A stretch of DNA of 25,165 bases, taken from the NCBI GenBank assembly GCA_964416905.1, contig CAYQFL010000010.1, positions 1 through 25,165 on the forward strand, written 5' to 3'. Positions 7,595 to 14,723 of this stretch are shown one piece after another. Each line of letters begins with the position of its first letter. The first letter of the stretch is position 1. A program made the translations under genes and the position numbers. Below the pieces are notes generated by a model, which worked only from the letters and a program-made list of their open reading frames with translations, was not told the origin of the DNA and did not search any database. The DNA comes from JASKKU01 sp964416905. GTDB lineage: Archaea > Nanobdellota > Nanobdellia > Woesearchaeales > JASKKU01.

Positions 7595-8908
7595 TTAATT
7601 AGTTCTCCTATTTAAAATTAAAACAGATTCTATGTGCGATGTCTGTGGAAACATATCAACCCAAAATGCGCTTATAATTTCATATTCGCTTTTGAGTAAC
7701 TCGAAATCACTTTTTTGACTTCGAGGGTTACAAGAGACGTAGATTATTGTTTCAGGTTTGTTTTTTAGAATAGCTTTTATCATTCTTTTGCCGAGTCCTG
7801 CTCTCGGGGGATCAAAGAGAATAATGTCTTTTTGGTTTATTTCAACTTTATCTTTGTATAAATCTTTCACAAAGAATTTTGCATCAGACTTATTCTGGAA
7901 AGCATTCTCTTTGGCAACCTTGACCATATTCTCATTTAACTCAAAACCGTTTGTTTCTTTGAAAAGGTCGCTTAGGCAAACTGAAAACAAACCTGTTCCT
8001 GAGAACAAATCTAAGAGCCTTCTGTTTTTTGCATCTTTAATGTTTTCTTTAACGATTTCTCTTATCTTTTCAACTAAAACCTCAAACTGTTTAGGGTTCC
8101 TCTGAAAGAATCCGTTAAAAGGGTACTTGAATTTTTTATTAAGAAACTCTTCCTCTAAAAACTCGTTCCCCTTCACAACTACAAACCTTTCATCCTGACT
8201 GATATCTGAAAGTGAACTCGTATAATTTATTACAAAATTATCAATCTTCTCATCATTAGCGAGGCTTTTAACCATATCAATCTCTTTTTCATCACAATCC
8301 TCGCTTACCAAAACAGAAACCAAATTGTTTATACTTGTACCTTGGACAACAACATATCTTAAACAACCCTTATGTTCATCAAGGTCATAAACACTAACAT
8401 CAAGAGATTTAATCTTATTATTCACGGCTTGAAATGCCTGACTACATTTTTCATTCATCAACAAACATTCATCTATGCTTACAAAAGAATAATATAATCC
8501 AGGTTCTCTTAATCCTAACCTGATTTCATGATCAACTTTTTTTACAATAAAATCCATTCTGTTTCGATATTTAAATTGATTAATCGCTTTAATGCCATTA
8601 ATTTCAAATCCGAAGATATTCCTCATTAATCCTTTTTTAATTTCAAACTGCTTCTCATAATTGATGTGCTGTAAAGAACAGCCTCCACAAGAATTATAAT
8701 GCTGACATTTAGGTTCAATTCTGTCTTTGCTAGCTGACTCTATGTTTTTTATTCTACCAAGATTTTTGCCTTTCCGTTTAATAAAATCAATTTCCACAAT
8801 TTCATCTGGTAAACTTTTTGGAACAAAAATCTTAGAATTCTTTCTCTCGTTAAGATAACCAATACCATACAATTTCTTTTCATCCAGTTTTTTAATTTTG
8901 ACTTCCAT
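7595..8908 (-). CDS. TRAM-domain uracil-C5 RNA methyltransferase (RlmD/TrmA/TrmU54 family)
   Basis: SAM-dependent 5-methyluridine methyltransferase acting on rRNA or on tRNA position 54. The N-terminal TRAM RNA-binding domain spans about 1-55. Cysteines for a [4Fe-4S] cluster follow: C68, C74 and C77 (CGGC), and C148. QRNPKQFEVL precedes the Rossmann fold, whose SAM motif is LLDLFSGTGLFSV (298-310). Catalytic motifs are FDPPRAGLG (365-373) and VSCNPRS with nucleophile C393; the likely base is E427 in SHIESV. At 437 aa the length is normal. In archaea this family can serve tRNA U54 or 23S rRNA, so the substrate is left open. The start is the ATG at 8908. A 16-bp palindrome lies just upstream, and the secreted-protein gene ends 40 bases away, so the two could also be co-transcribed. 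Confidence 0.92.
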   Translation of the reverse strand: MEVKIKKLDEKKLYGIGYLNERKNSKIFVPKSLPDEIVEIDFIKRKGKNLGRIKNIESASKDRIEPKCQHYNSCGGCSLQHINYEKQFEIKKGLMRNIFGFEINGIKAINQFKYRNRMDFIVKKVDHEIRLGLREPGLYYSFVSIDECLLMNEKCSQAFQAVNNKIKSLDVSVYDLDEHKGCLRYVVVQGTSINNLVSVLVSEDCDEKEIDMVKSLANDEKIDNFVINYTSSLSDISQDERFVVVKGNEFLEEEFLNKKFKYPFNGFFQRNPKQFEVLVEKIREIVKENIKDAKNRRLLDLFSGTGLFSVCLSDLFKETNGFELNENMVKVAKENAFQNKSDAKFFVKDLYKDKVEINQKDIILFDPPRAGLGKRMIKAILKNKPETIIYVSCNPRSQKSDFELLKSEYEIISAFWVDMFPQTSHIESVLILNRRTN

Positions 8909-8923
8909 TTTTTAGTAATTCTG

Positions 8924-8939
8924 ACTTAGATATCTAAGT
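8924..8939. promoter_or_regulatory. 16-bp perfect palindrome upstream of the RNA methyltransferase
   Basis: ACTTAGATATCTAAGT is a perfect 8+8 inverted repeat. Its centre is 23-24 bases before the methyltransferase ATG, at TATA-box distance. It could be an AT-rich promoter core, an operator for a dimeric regulator, or both. Confidence 0.4.
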
Positions 8940-8948
8940 TCAAATTAA

Positions 8949-10262
8949 TCAAGAACCCCAATCAAGAGCTACATATACCTCTACCGTATAGTTTCCATCA
9001 CTTACATTGTAATTGAAATAAGGCAGTTGAGAGATACATTTATAGTCTTTTAGAGAGATACATTTATAGTCTTTTATATTGTCTGTGTATATTAGCTTAT
9101 CTTGATCAGGGTCTATTGCTTTTATGAATCCTGTTAGATTGTAAAAGAAATAGCTTAAGTTACTTCTCAATTCATTCTCATTACAATATGGCGAGGTCAA
9201 TATTTCATTCAAAGTTTCATTAAATGGATAATACCAAGAAAAATTAATCATAAATTTTACATCAGAGTCATCAGGCACATTAGGCATCTCATATATAAGA
9301 GGAGGTCGATTCTTCCTTCCAAACCAGAATTTTAAGCTTTCTCCATAGATTATTGTTTTATTATCAGCGATTTCTATGATGTCATTACCAGAACTAAAAC
9401 GATAAACCTTGACTTCGAAACCATTATTAGAGTAGTGTGGTTCATAATTTGCAAAATGCGTCTCATTATAAATCACTTCTTCAACTAACTTAAACAAATC
9501 TCCGAACCTGCCGTCAATTCTAGCTTTGAAATCTTCAAAGGTTTTGGTTTCAGCACTTCCTTTTTTTCTAACGGTTACAGGATAATGAATATGCGCTTCA
9601 ATGTCATATTTGTTGATAAAAACTGATACGTTAAGTTCATCAGTTTTTCTATCAAGAAGCTGAAAAACATCATTCTCTTCAATAATACATTCCTCTGCTT
9701 TATTTAGAAGATATGTCCTAATGTTTTCTTCTAGATTTTCAGCAATCCTTTCTGAAATTGATACGTCATCACTTATAATTGAACCAAATGATGGAATCTG
9801 AACCAAAGAATTCATTTGATAACTAGGAATGCAATCGTCCTTGTAATTAGTAATGTTGTTGTGATTTTTGTCATATGGCTCCGAACAGTTAAACGGAAAA
9901 CCCTCGACTCTTTCATAAACAATTCTTGTTGGTTCTAGTGGTGTCATGCTACGGATGTAGTAAGGCACAAAAAATGTTTTGTAGTGTATAAACAAGTTTG
10001 GTGTTTTGCCTGGTTGTATTCCCTTGTAAATATATCCGCCTTGTCTTGTAGCAAGAAGTAACGCATTTTCCAGCTTTTGATTAAGGCAATTCACAACAGA
10101 GTTTCTATATACATTGAAATCCAGACTTTTTTCATAAGAAGTATCCTCTTCAGAGTTCTTGTTTATAGTAACTATCACAAATAATAAAACTAGGATGAAT
10201 ATAAGAATTGAGATAACTATAATTATTCCAGCTTGTCCTTTTGTTTCTTTTTTAAAACCCAT
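8949..10262 (-). CDS. Secreted/membrane-anchored pilin-like DPANN protein
   Basis: Function unknown. The N-terminus is short and basic, then KGQAG runs straight into a long hydrophobic helix (about 8-30). This resembles the class III (prepilin-like) signals and the 'KGQxxIF' anchors common in Woesearchaeota and relatives. The remaining ~400 residues are predicted extracellular, with many N-glycosylation sequons. The segment NCLNQKLENALLLATRQGGYIY matches, from memory, the CL...QGGYI signature of a widespread uncharacterised DPANN secreted family. Near the C-terminus an 8-residue unit beginning DYKCIS occurs twice in a row, produced by a 24-bp tandem duplication. A doubled TATA element sits upstream of the ATG at 10262. 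Prepilin peptidase processing is plausible but not proven. Confidence 0.7.
   Translation of the reverse strand: MGFKKETKGQAGIIIVISILIFILVLLFVIVTINKNSEEDTSYEKSLDFNVYRNSVVNCLNQKLENALLLATRQGGYIYKGIQPGKTPNLFIHYKTFFVPYYIRSMTPLEPTRIVYERVEGFPFNCSEPYDKNHNNITNYKDDCIPSYQMNSLVQIPSFGSIISDDVSISERIAENLEENIRTYLLNKAEECIIEENDVFQLLDRKTDELNVSVFINKYDIEAHIHYPVTVRKKGSAETKTFEDFKARIDGRFGDLFKLVEEVIYNETHFANYEPHYSNNGFEVKVYRFSSGNDIIEIADNKTIIYGESLKFWFGRKNRPPLIYEMPNVPDDSDVKFMINFSWYYPFNETLNEILTSPYCNENELRSNLSYFFYNLTGFIKAIDPDQDKLIYTDNIKDYKCISLKDYKCISQLPYFNYNVSDGNYTVEVYVALDWGS
9029..9076. repeat. 24-bp perfect tandem duplication inside a coding region
   Basis: Two identical 24-base units (9029-9052 and 9053-9076) directly abut. 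The length is a multiple of three, so the frame of the pilin-like protein is preserved and an 8-residue unit containing one Cys is doubled. No base differs between the copies, which suggests a recent event. Confidence 0.9.
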
Positions 10263-10281
10263 TGCTTTATTACCTAAAGGT

Positions 10282-10307
10282 TTTATTTAAAAACTTTATT
10301 TAAAAAC
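10282..10307. repeat. 13-bp tandem repeat carrying duplicated TATA boxes
   Basis: TTTATTTAAAAAC occurs twice head to tail (10282-10294 and 10295-10307). Read on the minus strand each copy contains TTTTTAAATAAA. The proximal copy is centred about 25 bases before the ATG at 10262 and fits a leaderless start; the distal copy is about 13 bases further away. Confidence 0.6.
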
Positions 10308-10325
10308 TTTTTTCCTGCCAGCAAA

Positions 10326-10335
10326 CTATAAAAAT
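10326..10335 (+). promoter_or_regulatory. TATA box of the phosphoesterase gene
   Basis: CTATAAAAAT, centred 26 bases before the ATG at 10357. This predicts a leaderless transcript, diverging from the pilin-like gene. Confidence 0.55.
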
Positions 10336-10356
10336 AAAGGAATTTAGCAAAGTTTT

Positions 10357-11091
10357 ATGATTAAGCTTTTTAAGAGATTCATGCTGGATGGACCTTATCT
10401 TGTATTTGAACATAAAGGTCAAAACATTTTAGTAATCTCTGATTTGCATTTTGGTTACTCGAATTATCTTCTTAACAAAGGCATATATTCACTTATAGAT
10501 GAGAGCAAGAAAATCAAAGAGATTGTCTCTAAAATCAATGAATACAATATTAACAAGATTGTATTTAATGGCGACATAATCCATGATTTTGGTAGCTTTC
10601 CCTGGCAATTAAAAAAGAAGATTATTACTTTGATTGATTTATGCAAGCAAAACAAAACTGAGCCTATGTTTGTTTTAGGCAATCACGACGTTCAATTAAA
10701 ATATCAAGTAGAAAATTATCTTTTTGATAGAGCTATAGTTTTTCATGACTTTCTAACTTTTGACGATGTTTTTATAACCCACGGAGACAAACTTTACGAA
10801 GTTCCTAAAGAGACAAAATTCCTTATTTTAGGGCACGAACATCCTGCTGTAGTTATTGATGACAATAAATTCAAATGTTATGTAGTTGCAACGATGAATC
10901 CTAAAAAAAATGACAAAAAAGTTATCATTATGCCATCATTTTTTGATTTTGTTGAAGGCACAGACCTAGAAGAGAATGCAAGAATTACACCTTATCACAA
11001 CCTCTTTGAGAATGATTCTTCCAAGATAATTATCTATAAGGTTAAGGGCAAATATGTTACCTTGCCTTTAGATTTAGACGCTTTTTTGTGA
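10357..11091 (+). CDS. Calcineurin-like metallophosphoesterase (COG1407-type)
   Basis: Binuclear-metal phosphoesterase. The metallophosphoesterase signature is complete and in order: VISDLHFGY (D-x-H), FNGDIIHDFG (GD), VLGNHDVQ (GNHD), ITHGDK (H) and LGHEHPAV (GHxH). The arrangement and 244-aa length resemble the archaeal ICC-like family (COG1407), which is often linked to DNA-repair helicases in other archaea; no helicase neighbours it here. The substrate could be a nucleic acid or a cyclic nucleotide and is unknown. The start at 10357 is leaderless. The first residues (MIKLFKRFMLDGPYLVFEHKG) form the beta strand preceding the first motif, as the family expects. Confidence 0.85.
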   Translation: MIKLFKRFMLDGPYLVFEHKGQNILVISDLHFGYSNYLLNKGIYSLIDESKKIKEIVSKINEYNINKIVFNGDIIHDFGSFPWQLKKKIITLIDLCKQNKTEPMFVLGNHDVQLKYQVENYLFDRAIVFHDFLTFDDVFITHGDKLYEVPKETKFLILGHEHPAVVIDDNKFKCYVVATMNPKKNDKKVIIMPSFFDFVEGTDLEENARITPYHNLFENDSSKIIIYKVKGKYVTLPLDLDAFL

Positions 11092-11139
11092 GAGTTTAAC
11101 TTAGTTAATTGTTTTATATTCTGCAGTATATATCAAAAG

Positions 11140-11149
11140 TTTTTTAAAT
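11140..11149 (+). promoter_or_regulatory. TATA box of alba
   Basis: TTTTTTAAAT lies about 57 bases before the alba ATG and predicts a leader of about 34 bases. An alternative TATATA at 11126-11133 would give a leader of about 50 bases. The two choices differ in whether a sequence complementary to the Shine-Dalgarno enters the mRNA. Confidence 0.45.
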
Positions 11150-11194
11150 GAAATGTTCTTCTTACATCTCCAAATAAAAACTTAGTAAAACTAA

Positions 11195-11200
11195 GAGGTG
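11195..11200 (+). promoter_or_regulatory. Shine-Dalgarno of alba
   Basis: GAGGTG, five bases before the ATG. Its first base also closes a small hairpin (CTTAG at 11181-11185 with CTAAG at 11191-11195). CATCTC at 11165-11170 can pair with all six bases of the site. Confidence 0.7.
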
Positions 11201-11205
11201 CAAAA

Positions 11206-11487
11206 ATGGCAGCAGATAACGCAATATTTGTTGGAAACAAACCGTTTATGAACTATGTAACTGCGGTAGTTATGCAGTTTACGACCCAAGATGCCGAAGA
11301 GGTTACCATTAAAGCAAGAGGTAAATTTATCTCAAGAGCAGTAGATGTCGCAGAGATTGCAGCAAAAAGGTTCTTGAACGGTCAGATCTATGTAGACGAT
11401 ATAAAAATTGACTCAGAAGAGTTCGAGAACAAGGAAGGAAAACAAGTTAGAGTTTCTACAATAGAGATTACCCTTAAGAAGAAATAA
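11206..11487 (+). CDS. albA: Alba chromatin protein
   Basis: Small DNA/RNA-binding protein of archaeal chromatin that coats duplex DNA as dimers. The sequence begins NAIFVGNKPFMNYVTAVVMQF, contains IKARGKFISRAVDVAEIAAKRF and ends with a hairpin followed by VSTIEITLKKK, as in Alba throughout. The lysine usually acetylated or contacting DNA near the N-terminus corresponds to K16 region residues such as GNKPFM. At 93 aa the length is standard. It is transcribed alone: a promoter and Shine-Dalgarno lie upstream and T-rich tracts downstream. No histone gene is present in the window. Confidence 0.96.
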   Translation: MAADNAIFVGNKPFMNYVTAVVMQFTTQDAEEVTIKARGKFISRAVDVAEIAAKRFLNGQIYVDDIKIDSEEFENKEGKQVRVSTIEITLKKK

Positions 11488-11498
11488 GTTCGATAGAC

Positions 11499-11536
11499 TT
11501 TTTTCTATTTTTTCTCTTTATTTATTTGCTTTTTGC
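11499..11536 (+). terminator. T-rich terminator after alba
   Basis: Successive T runs (TTTTTT, TTTTTT and TTTTT, separated by a few bases) begin 12 bases after the alba stop. Archaeal transcription ends at such oligo-T tracts without needing a hairpin. Confidence 0.55.
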
Positions 11537-11572
11537 TAGAAGCTTTACTTTTCGCTTTTCTAAATAAAAACA

Positions 11573-11580
11573 TATTTAAA
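11573..11580 (+). promoter_or_regulatory. TATA box of the nop5-flpA operon
   Basis: TATTTAAA, centred 29-30 bases before the nop5 ATG at 11606. Confidence 0.5.
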
Positions 11581-11605
11581 CCACACAAAATACTTTTTAT
11601 TTACT

Positions 11606-12505
11606 ATGAATACATTGTATCGTCATGTTTTAGGTGACTTTCTGATAAGTAAATCCGGTAAAATACAGAGAGTCAAATCTAAGAATGGCTCAAAACTTAA
11701 AGAACTTAACATTGAAAACCATGATATTAAAGAATTTGAGAAAGTTTCAGAACATATTATTCTAAATCACAAAGCTGAACTTTATAATACTGTTATCAAT
11801 AAAACAAAAGATGAATTATCAAAGCTTAATTTTGAGGACGATTATATTATTCAGGCAATTGACGCAATTGATGAACTGGATAAAACAATAAATATGTTAT
11901 CTAAACGATTAAGGAGATTTATTTTGACTTATCTTCCAGAGTTAAGCTTAAGCAACATTGACAACGAAAAACTATGTTTATTATTAACTTCAAAGTCAAG
12001 AGAAGAGATTCTCGAATCTGAGGGTATAACTAAAAGCATGGGCTCTCCTGTTTCTAAGGAAACGGAACAAACGATTAAGGACTTTGCTTCAACTATTCTA
12101 AAGATGTTTGAGATGAGGAAACAATTACTTTCCTTCATAACCTCTCAAGAAGAGAGACTTATGAAGAACTTTTCTACTATTGCTGGACCAACCATTGCTG
12201 CGAGGTTGTTAGCTAAGGCAGGTTCAATCAAGAATTTAGTGAATATGCCTGCCTCCACAATTCAAGTTTTAGGCGCAGAGAAAGCTCTTTTTAGGCACCT
12301 GGTAAAAGGTAAGAAAAGTCCTAAATATGGTATCCTTTATCAACACCCGCTAGTTCAAAAAGTCAAATCAAAACATCGAGGTAAAATGGCGAGAGCTATT
12401 GCCGACAAGCTTGCTATAGCTATAAGAGTAGATTATTTTGATGATAAAGATGTTTCAAAAGAATTGCTTAATGAGATTCAAAAGAGGTATAAAGAATGCC
12501 AATAG
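11606..12505 (+). CDS. nop5: Nop5 (Nop56/58 homologue), C/D box RNP core protein
   Basis: Scaffold of the archaeal C/D box ribonucleoprotein, linking L7Ae-bound guide RNA to fibrillarin for 2'-O-methylation of rRNA and tRNA. The N-terminal part (about 1-110) would bind fibrillarin. A long helical coiled-coil region (about 110-185) serves for dimerisation. The C-terminal Nop domain is clear: STIAGPTIAARLLAKAGSI, then LVNMPASTIQVLGAEKALFRHL and SPKYGILYQHPLV. At 299 aa it is near the compact archaeal size and lacks a long Lys/Glu tail. The last 10 bases overlap the start of the fibrillarin gene, the usual archaeal pairing, implying coupled synthesis of partner subunits. Confidence 0.95.
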   Translation: MNTLYRHVLGDFLISKSGKIQRVKSKNGSKLKELNIENHDIKEFEKVSEHIILNHKAELYNTVINKTKDELSKLNFEDDYIIQAIDAIDELDKTINMLSKRLRRFILTYLPELSLSNIDNEKLCLLLTSKSREEILESEGITKSMGSPVSKETEQTIKDFASTILKMFEMRKQLLSFITSQEERLMKNFSTIAGPTIAARLLAKAGSIKNLVNMPASTIQVLGAEKALFRHLVKGKKSPKYGILYQHPLVQKVKSKHRGKMARAIADKLAIAIRVDYFDDKDVSKELLNEIQKRYKECQ

Positions 12506-13173
12506 AATCAATACCAAACTTGAAAATAATTCATAAGAATAACAAAATAAAACAGCTTCTGACTAAGAACTTGGTTAAAGGAACAGCTGTTTATGGTGAG
12601 AAATTAATTCGAATGGGCAATGCAGAGTATAGAGTCTGGGATCCAGAGAGGTCTAAGCTCGCTGCAGGCATCTTTAAAGGTTTGAATGAGTTAACGCTTA
12701 CAAAGAACTCAACAATACTATATCTCGGCGCAGCTACCGGCACAACAGTAAGTCATCTTTCAGATATAGTTGTTGACGGTTTTATATTTGCTGTGGAGTT
12801 TAGCCCTTTTGTGATGTACAATTTAGTTCTGCTAGCAGAAAAGAGAAAAAATATTTTGCCAATACTTGCTGATGCAAACAAACCAGAACAATATTATAAC
12901 ATTTCTCTTGCATCCGATTTAATATTACAGGATGTAGCGCAACCAAATCAGGTAGATATATTCTTAAAGAATGTTAAGATTTTTTTGAAAACAAATGGGC
13001 AAGCCCTTCTATCTGTTAAAGCCAGGAGCATTGATGTGTCTTCAAAACCAGGTAAAATCTTTTCCGAAGTTAAAAAAGAGCTTAGCGAACATTTTAATGA
13101 AGTAAAACAATATACGCTTAGTCCTTTTGAGAAAGATCACGCTTTATTCTATTGTAAGAATTTTAAAAGATAG
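12496..13173 (+). CDS. flpA: Fibrillarin-like rRNA/tRNA 2'-O-methyltransferase
   Basis: Catalytic subunit of the C/D box RNP, transferring methyl from SAM to ribose 2'-OH at guide-specified sites. It shows the fibrillarin signature LTKNLVKGTAVYGEKLI, then EYRVWDPERSKLAAGI and the SAM-binding motif ILYLGAATGTTVSHLSDIV. The acidic strand end IFAVEFSPF and QDVAQPNQVDIFLKN follow, then VKARSID carrying the catalytic Lys. At 225 aa the length is normal for archaeal fibrillarin, which lacks the eukaryotic GAR domain. It overlaps nop5 by 10 bases in another frame, so translation is probably coupled. Confidence 0.96.
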   Translation: MPIESIPNLKIIHKNNKIKQLLTKNLVKGTAVYGEKLIRMGNAEYRVWDPERSKLAAGIFKGLNELTLTKNSTILYLGAATGTTVSHLSDIVVDGFIFAVEFSPFVMYNLVLLAEKRKNILPILADANKPEQYYNISLASDLILQDVAQPNQVDIFLKNVKIFLKTNGQALLSVKARSIDVSSKPGKIFSEVKKELSEHFNEVKQYTLSPFEKDHALFYCKNFKR

Positions 13174-13213
13174 GCTATTTTATCAATCTGTAAAAAGCAG
13201 GCTTAATCGTAAA

Positions 13214-13223
13214 GTTTAAAAAA
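13214..13223 (+). promoter_or_regulatory. TATA box of tRNA-Glu
   Basis: GTTTAAAAAA, centred about 29 bases before the tRNA 5' end. Confidence 0.5.
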
Positions 13224-13247
13224 CCTGTCTTTACCCAACAGATTTAT

Positions 13248-13322
13248 GCCTCGCTGGTGTAGCCCGGCCAATCATCCAGCCCTTTCGAGGCTGGGACTCG
13301 GGTTCAAATCCCGAGCGAGGCA
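13248..13322 (+). tRNA. tRNA-Glu, anticodon TTC
   Basis: A 75-base cloverleaf. The acceptor stem GCCTCGC/GCGAGGC is fully paired, with discriminator A. The D arm is the GTGTAGCCCGGCCAATCAT form typical of archaeal tRNA-Glu. The anticodon stem CAGCC/GGCTG carries loop CTTTCGA, giving anticodon TTC. The T arm is TCGGG TTCAAAT CCCGA. There is no intron, and CCA is not encoded. Confidence 0.96.
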
Positions 13323-13426
13323 TTACATTTTAATGTTCTTCTTGGTTTTGTCGTATATCTAAATTAAGAATCTTGCCGCTATATCTTTTAGAAAAACTAT
13401 GCTTCTCTTTAAATAATTAGCAAAAG

Positions 13427-13438
13427 TTTTAAATATAT
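13427..13438 (+). promoter_or_regulatory. TATA box of the PRC-barrel gene
   Basis: TTTTAAATATAT, centred 28 bases before the ATG at 13461. An upstream in-frame ATG at 13437 overlaps the box itself, so the downstream ATG must be the start. Confidence 0.6.
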
Positions 13439-13460
13439 GTGTTTGTTTATTTACCTCATC

Positions 13461-13721
13461 ATGGAAGATACAAAACAATTATCAAAAAAGATCATAGGAA
13501 AAACAGTTATTAGTAAAAGCGGTAAACGCTTTGGTGAAGTTGCAGATATTATCTTTGAAACGAAATCTGGAGAATTGATTCATCTGGTCTTAGAGAATCC
13601 TACTCCTTCCGTAGAGAAACTAAATCTTGAGAGAGACAACGAAGACAATGTGTTGATTCCATTCAGTGCAGTTATAGCTGTTGGCGATATGGTTGTTGTT
13701 TCTGAGGAAGATATTGTTTAA
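13461..13721 (+). CDS. PRC-barrel domain protein
   Basis: Small 86-residue single-domain protein of the PRC-barrel fold. In this fold KIIGKTVISKSGKRFGEVADIIFETKSGELIHLVLE forms the first strands, and the end of the barrel reads VLIPFSAVIAVGDMVVVSEE. Archaeal stand-alone PRC-barrel proteins are of unclear function; relatives include RimM's C-terminal domain (ribosome maturation) and photosynthetic reaction centre subunit H. CdpB-type PRC-barrel proteins of archaeal cell division are another possibility, but nothing here supports choosing among them. The frame opens earlier (13437), but the start was set by the TATA box. The gene has its own promoter and lies alone between tRNA-Glu and the thiolase run. 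Confidence 0.8.
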   Translation: MEDTKQLSKKIIGKTVISKSGKRFGEVADIIFETKSGELIHLVLENPTPSVEKLNLERDNEDNVLIPFSAVIAVGDMVVVSEEDIV

Positions 13722-13856
13722 ATTTCCTTAGTTTTCTATTTTCTATGTTAAATTCCATGATTTACTAACTAAGAGCAGAATCTCTTTGCCATATTCGATT
13801 AATTTAAAATGTTTGAACATTCAACTATCAAAACTGTCTAAAATTAATAAATAAAA

Positions 13857-14723
13857 ATGAAATGCAAATTTTGTAGAAATAAGGCAATCTATGAAGAAGA
13901 AAGACTTTGCAAAGAGCATTTTAATAAGTACTTTGAGAAACGCGTCAGAAAATACTTTGATTCCTTGAGGTTAAAGGATTTAAAGATACTTGTAGCAATT
14001 AGCGGTGGTAAAGATTCTTCTGCATTAGCTTATTCCTTAAATAAAATAAAAGAAGATTATAGCCTAACTTTAGAATTAATCTATTTGGATTTGGGCATAA
14101 AGAATTATTCAGAGCATTGTAAGGAAACAGCGGTTAGATTATCACAATATCTGGGCCTTAAGTTGAATATAATTGATATAAACCAAATGTATAATAAAAC
14201 AATAGATTCTTTTGATGATTCTTATGCCTGTTCTGCTTGCGGTACTTTTAAGAGATACTTACTCAACAAGTTTGCGTTCGAAAACAATTTTGATTTCGTA
14301 GCTACAGGTCATAACCTTGATGACGAACTTTTCTTTATGATGAACAACCTTTTGAACAGAAACACAGAATACTTGCTTCGTTCGGGTAAAATGACAAAAA
14401 CTCGCAGAGATTTAAAATTTATTGGCAGGCTTAAACCTTTATACTACCTTACGGAAAAAGAGAGTATGATTTTGTGCTTGAGTAATAATATTCCGTTTAC
14501 AAACATAGAATGTCCTCACGGGTTAAACAGCACTCAATTGAAAATGAAGAAGAAGTTAAATATTCTTTTCGATAGAAGGTCGAAAAAAATAAACTTTATA
14601 AAATCAGTCAACATAATCAAAAAAGAATATCACGGACAAGAAGCAGAGTTCATGAACTTTTGCGAGGTTTGTGGTTATCCAACGAACAATAATGTTTGTA
14701 GGTTTTGCAGGTTGATAAAATGA
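13857..14723 (+). CDS. tRNA 2-thiolation enzyme (TtuA/NcsA/Ctu1 family, PP-loop)
   Basis: ATP-pyrophosphatase that adenylates and thiolates uridine in tRNA: U54 for TtuA, U34 for NcsA/Ctu1. An N-terminal zinc site is formed by C3, C6, C18 and H21. The PP-loop is AISGGKDSSA (47-56). The ATGHNLDDE motif spans 149-157. The expected [4Fe-4S] cysteines C125 and C128 (YACSACG) and C219 (IECPHG) are present. A second zinc knuckle closes the protein: C269, C272, C281 and C284. At 288 aa it is close to the family norm of about 300. Which uridine is modified cannot be decided here. The stop overlaps the next gene's start as ATGA, so the thiolase heads a run with two membrane-protein genes, an unexpected pairing. 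Confidence 0.9.
   Translation: MKCKFCRNKAIYEEERLCKEHFNKYFEKRVRKYFDSLRLKDLKILVAISGGKDSSALAYSLNKIKEDYSLTLELIYLDLGIKNYSEHCKETAVRLSQYLGLKLNIIDINQMYNKTIDSFDDSYACSACGTFKRYLLNKFAFENNFDFVATGHNLDDELFFMMNNLLNRNTEYLLRSGKMTKTRRDLKFIGRLKPLYYLTEKESMILCLSNNIPFTNIECPHGLNSTQLKMKKKLNILFDRRSKKINFIKSVNIIKKEYHGQEAEFMNFCEVCGYPTNNNVCRFCRLIK

Noticed and set aside
7758..8105. Plus-strand ORF of 115 codons inside the RNA methyltransferase
   Set aside because: It is antisense to conserved catalytic motifs of the methyltransferase; the apparent hydrophobicity is a shadow effect.
13456..13462. Minus-strand ATGATGA resembling a C box of a C/D guide RNA
   Set aside because: No D box (CTGA) lies within about 130 bases on that strand, and the site overlaps the start of the PRC-barrel gene.
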